Origin: Smittium culicis
Lineage: Eukaryota; Kickxellomycota; Harpellomycetes; Harpellales; Legeriomycetaceae
NCBI GenBank assembly: GCA_001970855.1
Contig: LSSN01005961.1
Span: 1-21,839, forward strand
Length of the DNA stretch: 21,839 nt
Reading direction: 5' to 3'
Shown here: positions 10,027 to 21,828 of the stretch, one piece after another
Position numbering within the stretch: the first letter of the stretch is position 1
Layout of the letters: the number at the start of each line of letters is the position of its first letter
Translations under genes and position numbers: made by a program
Notes under the pieces: model-generated
Told to the model about the DNA's origin: nothing
Seen by the model: the letters and a program-made list of their open reading frames with translations, nothing else
The model's database searches: none

Positions 10027-10046
10027 TCGATTCGATTCGATTCGAT
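10027..10046. repeat. (TCGAT)4 pentanucleotide repeat
   Basis: Four perfect TCGAT units. CpG-containing simple repeats stand out in this AT-rich background. The tract creates an Asn-Arg-Ile-Glu-Ser peptide in an unconvincing minus-strand frame. Confidence 0.9.
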
Positions 10047-10194
10047 CCAATAATTAGTGTGCGCATATTTTTAAAATTAAGGATCCGTTCTGGCATTATT
10101 TGGGTATTTTTTCTGGGTAATACGCTTATTTTTATTTCGTGTAATATTATAAGAGCTCGTTCTTACACAGAACAATCAGATCAACTGTAGGACT

Positions 10195-10230
10195 TACAAT
10201 GTACATTTTTAACTTCAAAAATACATTGTA
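10195..10230. repeat. short inverted repeat / hairpin
   Basis: TACAATGTACATTTTT (10195-10210) and AAAAATACATTGTA (10217-10230) are complementary apart from a two-base CA bulge, around a 6-base AACTTC loop. It is not next to a gene, so there is no reason to call it a terminator. Confidence 0.6.
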
Positions 10231-13200
10231 AATCTTGTTTTCCAACTTCAAATAATTAATTTTGTCAATAACTTAAACCAAATAAACCGCTTAAACAACT
10301 GCTTTTCCTTAGGTAGAAAAGCAATTCATTTAATATGATTAATACCATTTCACTTTTTAATCTCTTCTAAAAATCCTCACAAGTTGTTAGTAGTAGTATT
10401 AGTATATTTTCATCTTTTCTAAATAAAGTATTTTTTAGTATAGCCCTTATCTAAAAAATACCTTGAACGTCTAAATTTTAATTATTGATGAAAATGATAT
10501 CTTTTTTGTTCTATTACTCGTTGATTCGATCAAACTCGCTGATCTTGTAATATTTTAAAGTATTTTATAGTTATGTTATTGTAATCGAGTGAATTTTCTT
10601 TGGAACGTACTCGCTAAAAAAAAATTCAGTCATTTTATTGAGTCGAACGTTATAAGGTGATTGATATATCCAAACCTAAATTCTCTCTCCATTTATTACA
10701 TGCATAATTCTCAATATTTGAAACCCTGTTACCTTAATGATTCAACTCAACTTATCAGAAAAAATTTAGACTGTAAACTTATCGATCGAAAATTCTCATA
10801 TAAAATACAGCTCTAGAGATATTTTGAACTCTAAAATTTCGAAGTCTATATATTTGCTCTTCTAATAATATTATAGCTATAATATAACCCTGTTATATTT
10901 TTGTCTCAGAGAGTTTATTAAACAAGATTTAAAAGAATAAAAAAAACTATTACAAAAATAATTAAAAAGTTATAAAAAAAAGTATTCAATATACTTCCTT
11001 CCACCGCTCTGACAGCCCTATACTCACTGCGAATAGTTTCAAGGCATGCTATTATAATTTTATATAATAAATATTACATTCATAAATTTTATGTCTATAC
11101 ATTACATTAGTTTTATAACGTTCATCCTTTTGTATATATTAGTATAATATTTAAATAATCAATATTTTATATATCTGAAACATTTTTGGTTAAACGTGAT
11201 AATGAGACTCCTAATATTAAATTTTTAATCCTCAAAGAATGAAAAACATGTTAAATTTTGTATAATGACAGATTATTGATACTTGGATCGTTCTATTGAT
11301 GCTAAAAATGGTAAAAATTCATGTATCAATATTTATACCTGTCATTTGGAAAATATGTCAAAGTTTGTTATATAATTTTACACTAATTCATACCAGATAG
11401 TTGAAAAGAGCCGTGTCTTAGTTATACTTACTAATTATATAGTTTCTCTGGATTTTCTAATAAAGTAAGAATGAAATTTTATAATGAGTATATTTTAGTA
11501 GTCTGCGAATAGCACACTTCTACAATTATTTCTATAAATATAAAGTTATATGTTTAAAAAGTTATACCTTATTATAATCAAGTTTCAGTATTAGCACAAA
11601 TTTTATTTTTGAGAATCTAGCTCTGTATAAACAGAATTTTTAATGAGATCAAAATGTAGTCGTTTAATTCAACCACTACCTTTATTTACGATTAAGGATT
11701 TTATTTTAAAAGAAAAAGAATAAAATTTGATATATATATTTAATTTTTACCCTGTGTTAAATGCGTAAGATTATAATAAAATAAAAGATGTTTAAATATT
11801 TTATTTAATAGTGTAAGGGTACTATAAAATACGCCTCAATTAAAATTAACAAAATTAAAGTGTTGACTATGAGTTTTAAGTTCAGTACTTTTTACTCCAA
11901 CAAAAAAAAGTTATAATTCTAGATAATAGAAGGATTTTAATTTTCAAAATTTAGGAATTAAAATTTCTTATCAAAAATTTGGACACTTACCATTATTACT
12001 TTCTCACTTAAGTTTATAAACAGATTATTCACTATGATTTTCATTATTATACTTTATATAGGTCTCATTTTGTGGATAATTTTTCTTTTTTCTCGTATTC
12101 CATTCTTTGTAAAGTTTTAATTCATTTTTATTTAATATTAAATTAATAATAATATTGGCTAAATAATATTTCTTATTAATTTTTTGTATTTGTATTTCTC
12201 TCTGTGAGATTTCATAATTTCTAATCAATTAAACTATTATTTTTCGTTATATAAGAAAACTGGTGTAAGTAAAAAGCTTTTATCATAAAATTTTTGTTTA
12301 GATAATATATTTTGATTATAAACCTGATTTCAATAATAAATTCGATTTTATTAAATTAAATTGGTTTTAATAAAGTGCGATTTTAAATACGTTATTTAAT
12401 ACAAATATTTGTAGACGTGAGCTATTTTCACATTAATAAATAATATACATATAAAAATATTTTTATACATTTATTTTGTAGAAATCTTTTGTGTTCTAGT
12501 TATAAATACGATAATATCTATAATATAATTGTCCTATATTATATTTTTTAAATGAAATCTTGTTGATAGTAGTTGCCAGCGGTAGAGATATCTTTCTAGA
12601 CTACAGTTTCTAAGGTAAAAATAAAGCTTTAGAAGCAGTAATATAAGCAAATAATAATATTTATTAAGAGTAAATGTTACTTATCAATAACTTAATAATT
12701 ATTTATGCAATTATCAATAGCATAAATTAAGACATTATAAAATAATAAAAACTAGCTAAACATATATAAACATAAAATTCTACAAAATATTATATTAGCT
12801 ACACTTTTTGACATATCTTTACTTCACTCTCAAAAACCTGACTAATTTTTATAGCAAAATTTAATATTTTGAATACTTATAAACTAAATAATTACAAATC
12901 TTATTTCAAAAAACACAAATAACTAAAACCCGACAATATATTAACAAAATTATTCCAAAAAATAAAACAAAATAAATAAATTAAAATATCATCCCTTATA
13001 TTCTTTTCATCAAAAAAATTATAAAAATATATTTTCTACAAAAATTACCAATTATTTTTATTAAAAGTATATCATTCCTAAATAATCAAATGTATAGATA
13101 GTCAAAAATACAAAGAATCAAGAAAAAATTTTTATCCGCTATTTAAAAATTTCCTAGAGTTTTTATTTGAGGATTTTTTTTGGTTCATATTCGTATTAAA

Positions 13201-14252
13201 AAGATTTTTTTACGATTAAAAATAATTAAGACTTGTTTCTTTATTATTAAATATTATTTTTTTTGTTTTTAAAGTTTTTTTATTAGAAATGGTTCCTTTT
13301 ATATTTTTTAGCCCGAATCCTCTTTTCTTAAACAAAAAACATATCTATTTAAACTAATGATTTTCTGATAATAATTTTTTCGTCGACATAACCAGCCAAT
13401 ATAGTATATCTGTAATAAATTTAAAAAATCTATAATTTAAAAGAATAACTAACTTGTTAGCTATTCTAAAGTATATATAAACTAATAACCCTTGCTCTTA
13501 AAGAGAATTTCCTTTTAAAAAAATCGATACGAATTTTTGTTCTTTGTGATAAAAACTATGTTATTTCCTCATTATCGCAATTTTTTTAAGATATGAGATC
13601 GCAGTAGAAAGAAAAAATAAAAGATAGAAAGATAGAAAAAGTGATTTGGTTCGAAATTATTTCAGTGATTAGAATGAACCAATTACGAAAAATATTAACT
13701 AATATTCTTAAAATCCAAATGCCCCTAATAATGATTGTTTATATGTAACGAATAAGTGAAGTACTATATTCTGAATTATAATATCTCAATAATTATCGAT
13801 CAAGAAAATTAAGAGGTTATTGATTTATACATTTTGGTCTTACTGGCTCTAAATTTAAAAAAGATTCTATAGAGTACTCAAATAAAAATCGGAGTTTTCG
13901 CACCATTTTTAGCAGCTAGTACTAACTATATTAGTCTTTAGCTTTGATCCCATCTTTATTAATGAAACTTGGAATCATAAAACAATAATTAATAATTTAT
14001 TTTTAAATTAAATTAGAATTATTAAAAAACTGAGTATATTCTCATTATATTTTTTAAACCAGTGAACTTTTATTCTTTAAGAATTGAGTCTAATATTATC
14101 TTTTCGTTATTTTGACCAAATTCAGAATTATTATTTTATAAATTTTTTTTTTTTTGGTTTTAATTAACCATTTCTACTGACTTTATCCATAAATCATGAG
14201 TATATAAGGTCTTCAAGAATACAGTCATCGATATCTTGTTTTTCATACATCA
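10231..14252. other. 4 kb AT-rich intergenic DNA, nothing recognised
   Basis: Extremely AT-rich, with stops dense in every frame and many homopolymer runs. A 67-residue Lys/Asn/Ile/Tyr-rich minus-strand frame (12025-12228) has exactly the composition expected from random AT-rich DNA. No tRNA, no long inverted repeat and no recognisable transposon ends were seen. Confidence 0.6.
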
Positions 14253-14282
14253 TAAAATCCGGCAAATCAATATCGGATTTTA
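14253..14282. repeat. 9-bp perfect hairpin
   Basis: TAAAATCCG (14253-14261) and its exact inverse complement CGGATTTTA (14274-14282) flank a 12-base loop. It is one of the few GC-containing stems in the gap; function unknown. Confidence 0.6.
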
Positions 14283-17200
14283 ATGAGCTTTCATAAAAAT
14301 AATTTATGTTATAATTTAATACCATTATTCGTAGATTAATCCTAATAAATTTAAAATATAAGAGATATTTTCATTATTATCAAAGATCAGAGAGGAATTA
14401 AATATTCAGGAATGAGAGTGAAGAGTATCGATAAGTTCAAAATTGAATCCTTAATAAGTTTTTCAATAATTAATAGCCCGTGTTGTAATTTAATGGAATC
14501 ATAGAAAGGTTCTATTTTATTTTTCGACTGAACATATCTGCTGTAGTCAGAAACAATCTAGAACATCATGGAAAATTTTGAGATACAGTGTAATCTTATG
14601 GGAAATTATGGAATGCTACACTAATATTATTTCCGGTTGCTTCCAGAAACTTATAGAACATTTTATAATATTCCGCAAGCTATTATTTGAAAATTATAAA
14701 TGCTCTTATTATTATATTTATTTAATAATATCATTTAGATTTTTCTTCAAAGCTATAAAAGGGTAACCCTATTCAATCTTTCTGAAAAATATAAGGGTAT
14801 TATTTATTTTATTATATTTATCCCACTAAATATATATTATACCTATAATATTAAATAAACAACACTATCTTAGTCTTAGCTTCAGTTTCAGTCAAAACTT
14901 AGCCCCGTCTTTACTTCTCATTTCGCGCCTAAAATGTTATAGTTGAAATTTAATTAAAAATTTTTGAGTTTTACTAATTGCTCTGATATAAAAATTATTT
15001 TAATGTGGTGATAAATTATCAATAGATTAATAATAATAATAATATATCTAAACACAAAGAGAAAATCTAACATAAAAAATTTCACAAAGAATTAGATCCT
15101 CTATATAAAAAGCCTTCAGGGTTTGTTCATATGCGAAAACTTTTTAAAGACGAATCCATTTTTTTAAAAGGTTATCTTTATTGTCTGTTTAGAGGATTAA
15201 ACTCTTTAATTCGTTTTTATCTACGATATATTTCTGGGAATGGTCACTTTAAACTAGAGAACCTTCTAAATTTTTTGATATAAATTCACGCCTTTATTAA
15301 GGTTGCTTTTAGCTCACCCAAAAATTTGGGTAGAATGCTCAGCAAGAGCTATTTTTCTGGAGGTTTCAAATTTATTGACATTTGATTGGTTCTTTAGTTA
15401 TCAATGAAATAATACATTATTTATGAGCCATTATATACAATAAATTTTTTTCTCACTCTAAAGTATTGATAGCTATTTAAATTTAGAATATATTATATTG
15501 CATATTAGAGTATCCGTTTGTCGTAGTTTGGTTTTATTACCAATATAAATTATTCTCCAAAGATAAAAGTAATTTAGTTTTTTTTCTAATTGTTTTCCAA
15601 ATTTGAGAACATAAGTTTAAAAAGAGTTTTTTATACAAAGTTAAAAAAAGAGAAATTTAGATTATTGGTTTATTATTTTATTATTATCACATTCATTTTA
15701 ATTATTATTTTTTTGTTCACATTTTTATTGTTTGACAGTTGTATATAATTTTTCTCCAAAAATTTAAACTGAGTTTTAAGGCCAAATTTATTAAGTTTTA
15801 CTCTCAGTTGGTTTTTACTTTATAAGATTTACTATTAATAACAACGGTTTTTAATCGTAAAAATAAAATAAGAAAAAAATTATTAAAAAATATTTATTTT
15901 AAATTTAAATCAAAAAATCGATTAATCTCTATTCATAAATCATTATTTAGAATAAAAGCAAAGTTATCTGTAAACACTTGTTGTGTAAGGGAGATTAAAT
16001 CCTTTTCGACACTTTCCACCCTTATTAATTAGAATTATTCAATAATTTTTGACAAGTGCGGATATTTTTCTAGAAGAATAATAAAATTTCGTAGTTTTTA
16101 TAACTTGCTTAAGCTAAAAAATTGGTGATTTTATTTATATGAACTCATTGTTATAGTAAACATGTTTTTAGAATTATATGTAGCGTTAAACTTCAGATAT
16201 TTCCGAATTCAAGAGTGTAAGTAGCTATTGATGGAACAAAGTAGTCGATAAAACGATCAAATTTCTTTCTGAGTCGTGATTCTAATCCTTCATGGAAATT
16301 GATTGTGAATAATATTATTATAAGGCTACATGTAATTGAATTATATTTTTAAGAGAAGAAATCCAGTCACTTTTAAACGATTGGTTTAGATAAACAAGGC
16401 GAATACCTTTATAAATAGAATAAGTTCTTCAGCAAAGACCTAGGTAGATTCATTGAATATTTTACAACAATACTTTTTTTAATGACGGTCATCAAATTGG
16501 TTGATTGAATCTATTTTTCTGATAGCCACTTTGTTAAAACATTAGAAAACTAATAAATGATATATATTTTCAGATTCTCATTTCTATTTTTTAACCTTAG
16601 AATCAATAAAAAGTGTGGATAATTTATTTAATGAAAGTGTCAGGGCTTGATTACTAAGTTATATTATTTTTTAGTTTGAGCTTAGGACTATTTTTTAAAA
16701 GAGAAGATATTTTATTGCTAAAGAATATTGTCAATAATGTCTCTAACTATTTATTTGTTTATTTTTAACACTATGAACTTCATGCATTATGCCAAGAATA
16801 TTATATTCTTGATAAAATTGAACTAATTGATTACTAAGCTGTTGGCTACTAAACTATATATTAGTAGTCTAAATCTTGAGGTTTGGTGATTATGAAAAAC
16901 GGGATTATAATAATTTTCACTTTCCCCAAAATGTCTTGACTGAATCATGACAAAAAGTTAGCTATGTTTATTCTGGTTAGTGTATATGGTGGATAGAAAA
17001 GATGTTAGAAATGTTCTGTATAAGCGGAAGTGTATATAGTGAGAAATATCTTTCTCGAAATATTCTTTCATTGCTGTTTCATATCAAAAAATAATATATT
17101 GTCTATTTTATATGTATGCCTATAATATAAAAATTGAGCAAATAAAAAAAATTGGCATTTTTTTTTTATTTTCATTTAGGTATTAAACAGTTATAAAAAA

Positions 17201-18609
17201 ATAACATGATATAATTGAAATTTTTATCGCCGAAAAACAAGAGCTATGAATAGAAAAGGAAATTGCAAAGCCAAAAAGGGAATCGAATAATTTTGGAATG
17301 ATTTTTTCCTTATTGAAATAATGCGCTTTTAAACTAATTATTGATATGTTTTTTAATGTTTCTTTTCTCCTTTTTTTTAATAATCTTTTATATAAAATTA
17401 TTAACTTGCACTAAAAAAATCAGAAATTCAAACCAGATTATTTTTCTAGAATTCACTTGATAAAATAAACATTTTAAGCTACTTTTTTTTGTGTTGCCAT
17501 AAAATTTTTTAGAGTTATAGAGAAAAGTTTAGTTAGCCTTCAACAAAAGTATAAGAACTTTGAAGAATTAAGCTTCAATGGCTTGAAAAGTTAAATTATA
17601 TATTCGATTTAGGTCTATCAAATATAAATTTTTTTAGTTAATTTAATTCCAATATATTAAACTAATTTGCTAAATTTTCAAAATGAGTTTTATCCTTCAG
17701 GTGTTAGATTCGAATGTTTTTTATTAATAGGAAAGAGAAAAATTGAAAGACTTGGAGATTCGAAAAATGAATCTCAAAATATTTTGTATTATTAAATAAA
17801 AATATTTGGTTATATAATTTAGATCAAGGAATTAGTTAAAATTAATTCAATCAAATCTTATCATCAGGGACCTAAAAATCAATTTATCGCCTAAGCAAGC
17901 AGTTAAAAATCCAGGAAAATTTACAGTTGTAAATTATGAATGTTTTTTTTTATAAATACTGAATTTCTATCTAATATATTTTTTGGAAAGAAAGAAAAAT
18001 AATATTAAAACTTTGAAATACCGACAAAAAAAATTTTTTTTTTTTAATTTTAGAGATCGCAGAACGTTCGACTCGAGGCTGATTAAAGTGATAATGCTGT
18101 TTTAATAACTATAATTATTTTTTTTAGATAATTTTTGTAGATATAAGTAATAATAAATCCATTGATGTAATTTAAATCAAATAGCTTATGGAATGTTTAT
18201 TCAATAACATAATTTTTTTTCGATAATTCTATTTACGTAGCAGGATTTAAAATTTTTGAAATTTCTCTATGGTTAACAAAGTTGAGTTGTGGGCGTTAAG
18301 TAAAGTAATCTTTGATTGTTGAGTTATTTCATAGCACTATATTATGATTTATTTGAAAATACATATATATAAAATTTCTAATTTAATCAACCCTCAATAT
18401 CAGATCTCCATATAATTATTTTAGCAATATTTTTGGAATTCAGCTGTGAAAGAGAAGACATAAAACCCATAATAAAGTGTCAATGGTGAAACTGAGGATG
18501 GTTTATTTTTTGAATAAAATATAGTAGCTAGAAATATAGGCAAAAAAAAAAATTGATGAAATAGATAATATTAATATTTAAATGAAATATAATTATAAAG
18601 CGGGTGTTT
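14283..18609. other. 4.3 kb intergenic DNA downstream of the KH gene
   Basis: No gene supported. Three less AT-rich patches hold stop-free stretches: 14494-14766 plus (90 codons, first ATG only at 14608), 15071-15283 plus (70 codons) running into 15279-15407 plus in another frame, and 16193-16348 minus (51 codons). In DNA this AT-rich about one frame of 90 codons is expected by chance in this much sequence, so they are noted, not called. The last few hundred bases before 18610 must contain the 3' untranslated region of the KH-domain gene. Confidence 0.55.
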
Positions 18610-21600
18610 TTAGTTGGATTGTGATTCCAAGATTTCATCAATCTTAGCCCTAGCAGCAAGAACGCTGTCTTTGGTACCAGTGATAGAAATCATATTGTTG
18701 CTTGCGCTAGATTGTGATTTTGATTTAGTACCGGATTTAGGGATGTCAATTTGAACTCCAGTATCAGCGCGAATAGATTGTACAACTGAGCCGTTACGGC
18801 CAATGATGAATCTGTATTTGCTAGGGTCAACGTAGAACATAAGTAAATAGTTATTCTTCTTTTCATCTTCCAATCTAGAAAGAATGTGTTTTTGTGCATC
18901 TTCTAATTTTGATTGTTGAGATGATTTCAATATCCAAGTGGTTGTTGGACCATTAGGATCTTCTAATTCAGCTGATAAGTCAATTACAATATCTTCGATA
19001 TTTCTATTTGGTGAATTGGATGTAACTTGATCAATGCGATTGCGTGTTTGAGGATTCGATGCATTGGATGCTACACTGTTAGAGGAAGGTTGATCATTTT
19101 TTGAGGAGTCAACATTTACACCGAACTTGGAGCTAACTTCATACCAAAGTTGAGAGTCACGGCCACCAAGCTTTTTGTGAAGAGATGTTGGAACTTGCAT
19201 GTGTAACTCAGTAAGTACCATAGACAATAAAGCTTTAGTAGCAGCTTCAACGTCTTCGGGTTTACCAGAAACAGTAACGGTATTAGGTCCAGAGTTTGTT
19301 TTTTGAGCAGAATTATTTTTTCTAGAGTTGCGTTGGTTAGGAGAGTCAGGGAAATCGATTCTAACGTTATGCAAGTCTTGTAAGTTTCTAAGCTTGGATC
19401 CACCGCGGCCAATTATGAACGAGTGTTGGTTACTTGGGATTTCAATTTCCGAAGTAATAACATTTTCACGGTCAGCAACAATTTCGGTCAACTTTTCAAT
19501 CACTTTGTCGACGATTTTAACGTCACCAACGATTCTTACGATGTTAGAGGTTTCGTTATCACTAGATTCAGCTCTTGGGAAGAAAATTCTGCAGCTGTTA
19601 GGACCGTTGTTAAGTTCAGGGTCGCCACCACAATCCTTAATCATCTGGCGATAGAATGAGCCACCAGGGCCAATAAGGTAGCGGTGGTGTTTTTGGTCAA
19701 CATTCACGGATTTTTCAACAATAAGATCCAAATCAGAGATAATATCATTAATTGTCTTTACAGCAGACTTGACATTCTTTGAAGTACCTGTAATGACAAT
19801 GTCGACCAATTCTGAAGGATTTTCTTCGTCTTTTCTATCGATATCAATACGGGTGTTTGATTCATTTCTAATTTCAGTAATGCGAGAGCCTTGACGTCCA
19901 ACGAGATATCTAAGGTGCTTGGATGGAACCTTGATAGTTTCAGAGTAGCTGTTATCTTTTTCGTATGTAGCAAGGTCCATTAATTCTTGGATTGCATTTT
20001 CAACTCCTTTACTTCCACCACGGATCATAATCTCATTAGGTTTAAGAGGGTTAGATCTTTGTTTTGAGTCAATGTCTTCAGCTTCAGGCTCAGGATTTTC
20101 AGAGTCAGGTTTAGGTTCAGAATTCGAAGGGAATCGGATAGAAACTCCGTATCTTTCTTCCAAGCGGCGAACGAATCTACCGCCAGTGCCGATTAATGAA
20201 CGATGTAAATCTGATGCAATGTTAATGATTTTGCTAGTTTGGTCAGCAAGATTATCAATCAAGGTATCTATTTCTTTTTTAGCATTTTCAGAGCCGGCTT
20301 TTGTACCCTTGATGTTGATAATAGTTGAATCAGACGACTTATCATTATCAGCAACGTCAATCTTGACATCATGGACAGAGGAGATTCTATTAATACCAGC
20401 ACCACCTTTTCCGATGACACGAGACAAGAAGCTGGTAGGAACTTTGCAAGTTTGGGTGAAAGAGTACAAAACTTCGTGGTGCTTGATTTCTTCAACTTTC
20501 TGAAGAATGGCTTTGGCAACCAAGGACACAATTTTTTTGTCACCTTTGATAGAAATGTGATCTTCAGGAAGGTTTTTTGATTGATTTTGTTTGGAGTCTT
20601 TTGATTCACCTTTTTTGGACTTTTCAGTCTTATCATCGTGACCTTGAGAACTAAAGTCAACATAAATTCTATTTTCGTCATCATCAGCACCACATGCGGA
20701 CAATATTTCTTTGAGGGACGAACCACCTTGACCTATCAATGAGCGGTGGAATTTGTTTGGTACTTTAATGGTCTCACTTCCAAAGTTAGAAGCTTCTTCG
20801 ATAGATTTCTTAATCTCTGCTTTGCAGGCTTCGAAGATTTCTGCAATGGCTTTATCTCTATTTTTAGGTGATGTGATAGCTTGGATGGTTGGGTTTTCAC
20901 CGGTGTAAACCAAAACAACTTCTTTGGATCTAGCAGGCTTCAAGTTGCCCATATTCTCAGGTTCAGATGGTGTCAAGATAATGATATTGTGCTGGGACTT
21001 GATTTTAGAGGCATTTGAGCCATTGCGACCAATGATATGTCCGTGAAGATGTGGTTCGATGTCCATAGATTGGAAGAATGAGGGTAAGAGTTTCTTGCAT
21101 AAGGCGTTTAATTCGGTTCTTGCAGATTTGACTGTTTTATCATCTTTGCCGACAATTTCAAAGACTAGATCACTGCTCTTTAGAGGTTTAGAGTAAGTAT
21201 TGAGAGTTCTTGGGAAAAAGATGTTTACGGGGTGAGCTTGTTCCAAGGTTCTTAAAGTACGGTGAGCTTGCAAGTATCGGAAAAGTCTCCAGCCATGAGT
21301 TAGGTTAGATTCCGAAGAGGCTACAGTTGATAAGTCAAGAGTGTCAATAGAAACAGAGTTAGCCTTTTCCATAACTTTTGTCATAGCATCCATCAAACTG
21401 GTTTGTGGGCCACGAATAGTGATATTAGTAGATTGGTCGGCAATAGAGGGGACTTCAACGCTGCAGCCAGTGGATTCGAGAATTTCAGATACGTTAGAGC
21501 CTTTAGGACCAATGACGAATCTGTGTTGTCTTTTAGGCAAAGAGATTTGAATGTTTCTTAGATTGCGGCGGAGATCATCAGCAATTTCGTCAATTCTAGC

Positions 21601-21828
21601 AATGATTTGGGCAACAGCTTCACGTTCACCAGAGATGGCGATTTGAGAAGGTTCTGGAGTAGATTGGCTATCGTAGTTAGTTGAGAAATCAGAGTAAATG
21701 ATAGGAACGCGAACACGTAGTCCAGGGAATTCTTTCATCCAGTCGTTGATATTTTTGTTTGATGGACCAGCGATGAATGGGTAGAATTCGCTAGGAATAT
21801 GTGATAGGCGGGCGCCTCTTTTGGAGGT
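18610..21828 (-). CDS. SCP160: vigilin/Scp160-type multi-KH RNA-binding protein (5' partial)
   Basis: The visible part encodes 1072 residues to a TAA at 18610. It is an array of about twelve KH domains, the RNA/ssDNA-binding fold centred on I-G-x-x-G. Counting from the first visible residue, the core loops are GPSN (21-24, degenerate), GPKG (107), one domain at about 165-245 with no GxxG, GRNG (267), GQGG (366), GKGG (473), GTGG (547), GRQG (644), GPGG (720), GRGG (807), GGRD (888, degenerate) and GRNG (1010). Hydrophilic inserts at about 394-423, 568-593, 828-849 and 908-943 sit inside KH domains. Yeast Scp160 and fission yeast Vgl1, with 14 KH domains, are polysome/ER-associated and affect translation and ploidy; the same role here is inference. 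A Met at 21738 is internal to the first visible KH domain, so it is not the start. The frame stays open to a TAG at 21829-21831 that fits a splice acceptor, so the 5' exon lies beyond the window. Confidence 0.92.
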   Translation of the reverse strand, partial: TSKRGARLSHIPSEFYPFIAGPSNKNINDWMKEFPGLRVRVPIIYSDFSTNYDSQSTPEPSQIAISGEREAVAQIIARIDEIADDLRRNLRNIQISLPKRQHRFVIGPKGSNVSEILESTGCSVEVPSIADQSTNITIRGPQTSLMDAMTKVMEKANSVSIDTLDLSTVASSESNLTHGWRLFRYLQAHRTLRTLEQAHPVNIFFPRTLNTYSKPLKSSDLVFEIVGKDDKTVKSARTELNALCKKLLPSFFQSMDIEPHLHGHIIGRNGSNASKIKSQHNIIILTPSEPENMGNLKPARSKEVVLVYTGENPTIQAITSPKNRDKAIAEIFEACKAEIKKSIEEASNFGSETIKVPNKFHRSLIGQGGSSLKEILSACGADDDENRIYVDFSSQGHDDKTEKSKKGESKDSKQNQSKNLPEDHISIKGDKKIVSLVAKAILQKVEEIKHHEVLYSFTQTCKVPTSFLSRVIGKGGAGINRISSVHDVKIDVADNDKSSDSTIINIKGTKAGSENAKKEIDTLIDNLADQTSKIINIASDLHRSLIGTGGRFVRRLEERYGVSIRFPSNSEPKPDSENPEPEAEDIDSKQRSNPLKPNEIMIRGGSKGVENAIQELMDLATYEKDNSYSETIKVPSKHLRYLVGRQGSRITEIRNESNTRIDIDRKDEENPSELVDIVITGTSKNVKSAVKTINDIISDLDLIVEKSVNVDQKHHRYLIGPGGSFYRQMIKDCGGDPELNNGPNSCRIFFPRAESSDNETSNIVRIVGDVKIVDKVIEKLTEIVADRENVITSEIEIPSNQHSFIIGRGGSKLRNLQDLHNVRIDFPDSPNQRNSRKNNSAQKTNSGPNTVTVSGKPEDVEAATKALLSMVLTELHMQVPTSLHKKLGGRDSQLWYEVSSKFGVNVDSSKNDQPSSNSVASNASNPQTRNRIDQVTSNSPNRNIEDIVIDLSAELEDPNGPTTTWILKSSQQSKLEDAQKHILSRLEDEKKNNYLLMFYVDPSKYRFIIGRNGSVVQSIRADTGVQIDIPKSGTKSKSQSSASNNMISITGTKDSVLAARAKIDEILESQSN

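Larger units (their letters stand above)
8790..10194. other. AT-rich intergenic DNA with small structured segments
   Basis: No gene supported. Contents noted separately are an ACTAA minirepeat, an orphan tRNA-like D-arm (8998-9014) and a 77-nt nested stem segment (9062-9138). A minus-strand frame at 9905-10162 (85 codons; first ATG at 10096 giving 63 residues) superficially resembles one leucine-rich repeat. However, its key Ser-Asn-Arg-Ile-Glu-Ser stretch is encoded by the (TCGAT)4 simple repeat at 10027-10046, so I do not accept it as a gene. Confidence 0.55.

Noticed and set aside
9905..10162. Minus-strand frame of 85 codons resembling a single leucine-rich repeat (PERILNFKNMRTLIIGSNRI)
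   Set aside because: The critical Ser-Asn-Arg-Ile-Glu-Ser part is encoded by the (TCGAT)4 simple repeat, only one repeat unit is visible, and the length is within chance for this much AT-rich DNA.
12025..12228. 67-residue minus-strand open frame
   Set aside because: Almost entirely Lys, Asn, Ile, Tyr and Glu, the composition of translated random AT-rich sequence; no motif.
14494..14766. 90-codon plus-strand stop-free stretch
   Set aside because: The first ATG is only at 14608; the 14578 start is TTG. With stops near 9% of codons, about one frame this long is expected by chance in the gap. The reverse strand is equally protein-like in places.
15317..15332. Hairpin ACCCAAA-AA-TTTGGGT considered as a terminator
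   Set aside because: Factor-independent terminators are not expected for eukaryotic polymerase II genes, and no gene ends here.
20072..20503. Plus-strand and out-of-frame open stretches within the KH gene
   Set aside because: They overlap a clear KH-domain frame and are shadows of its codon pattern.
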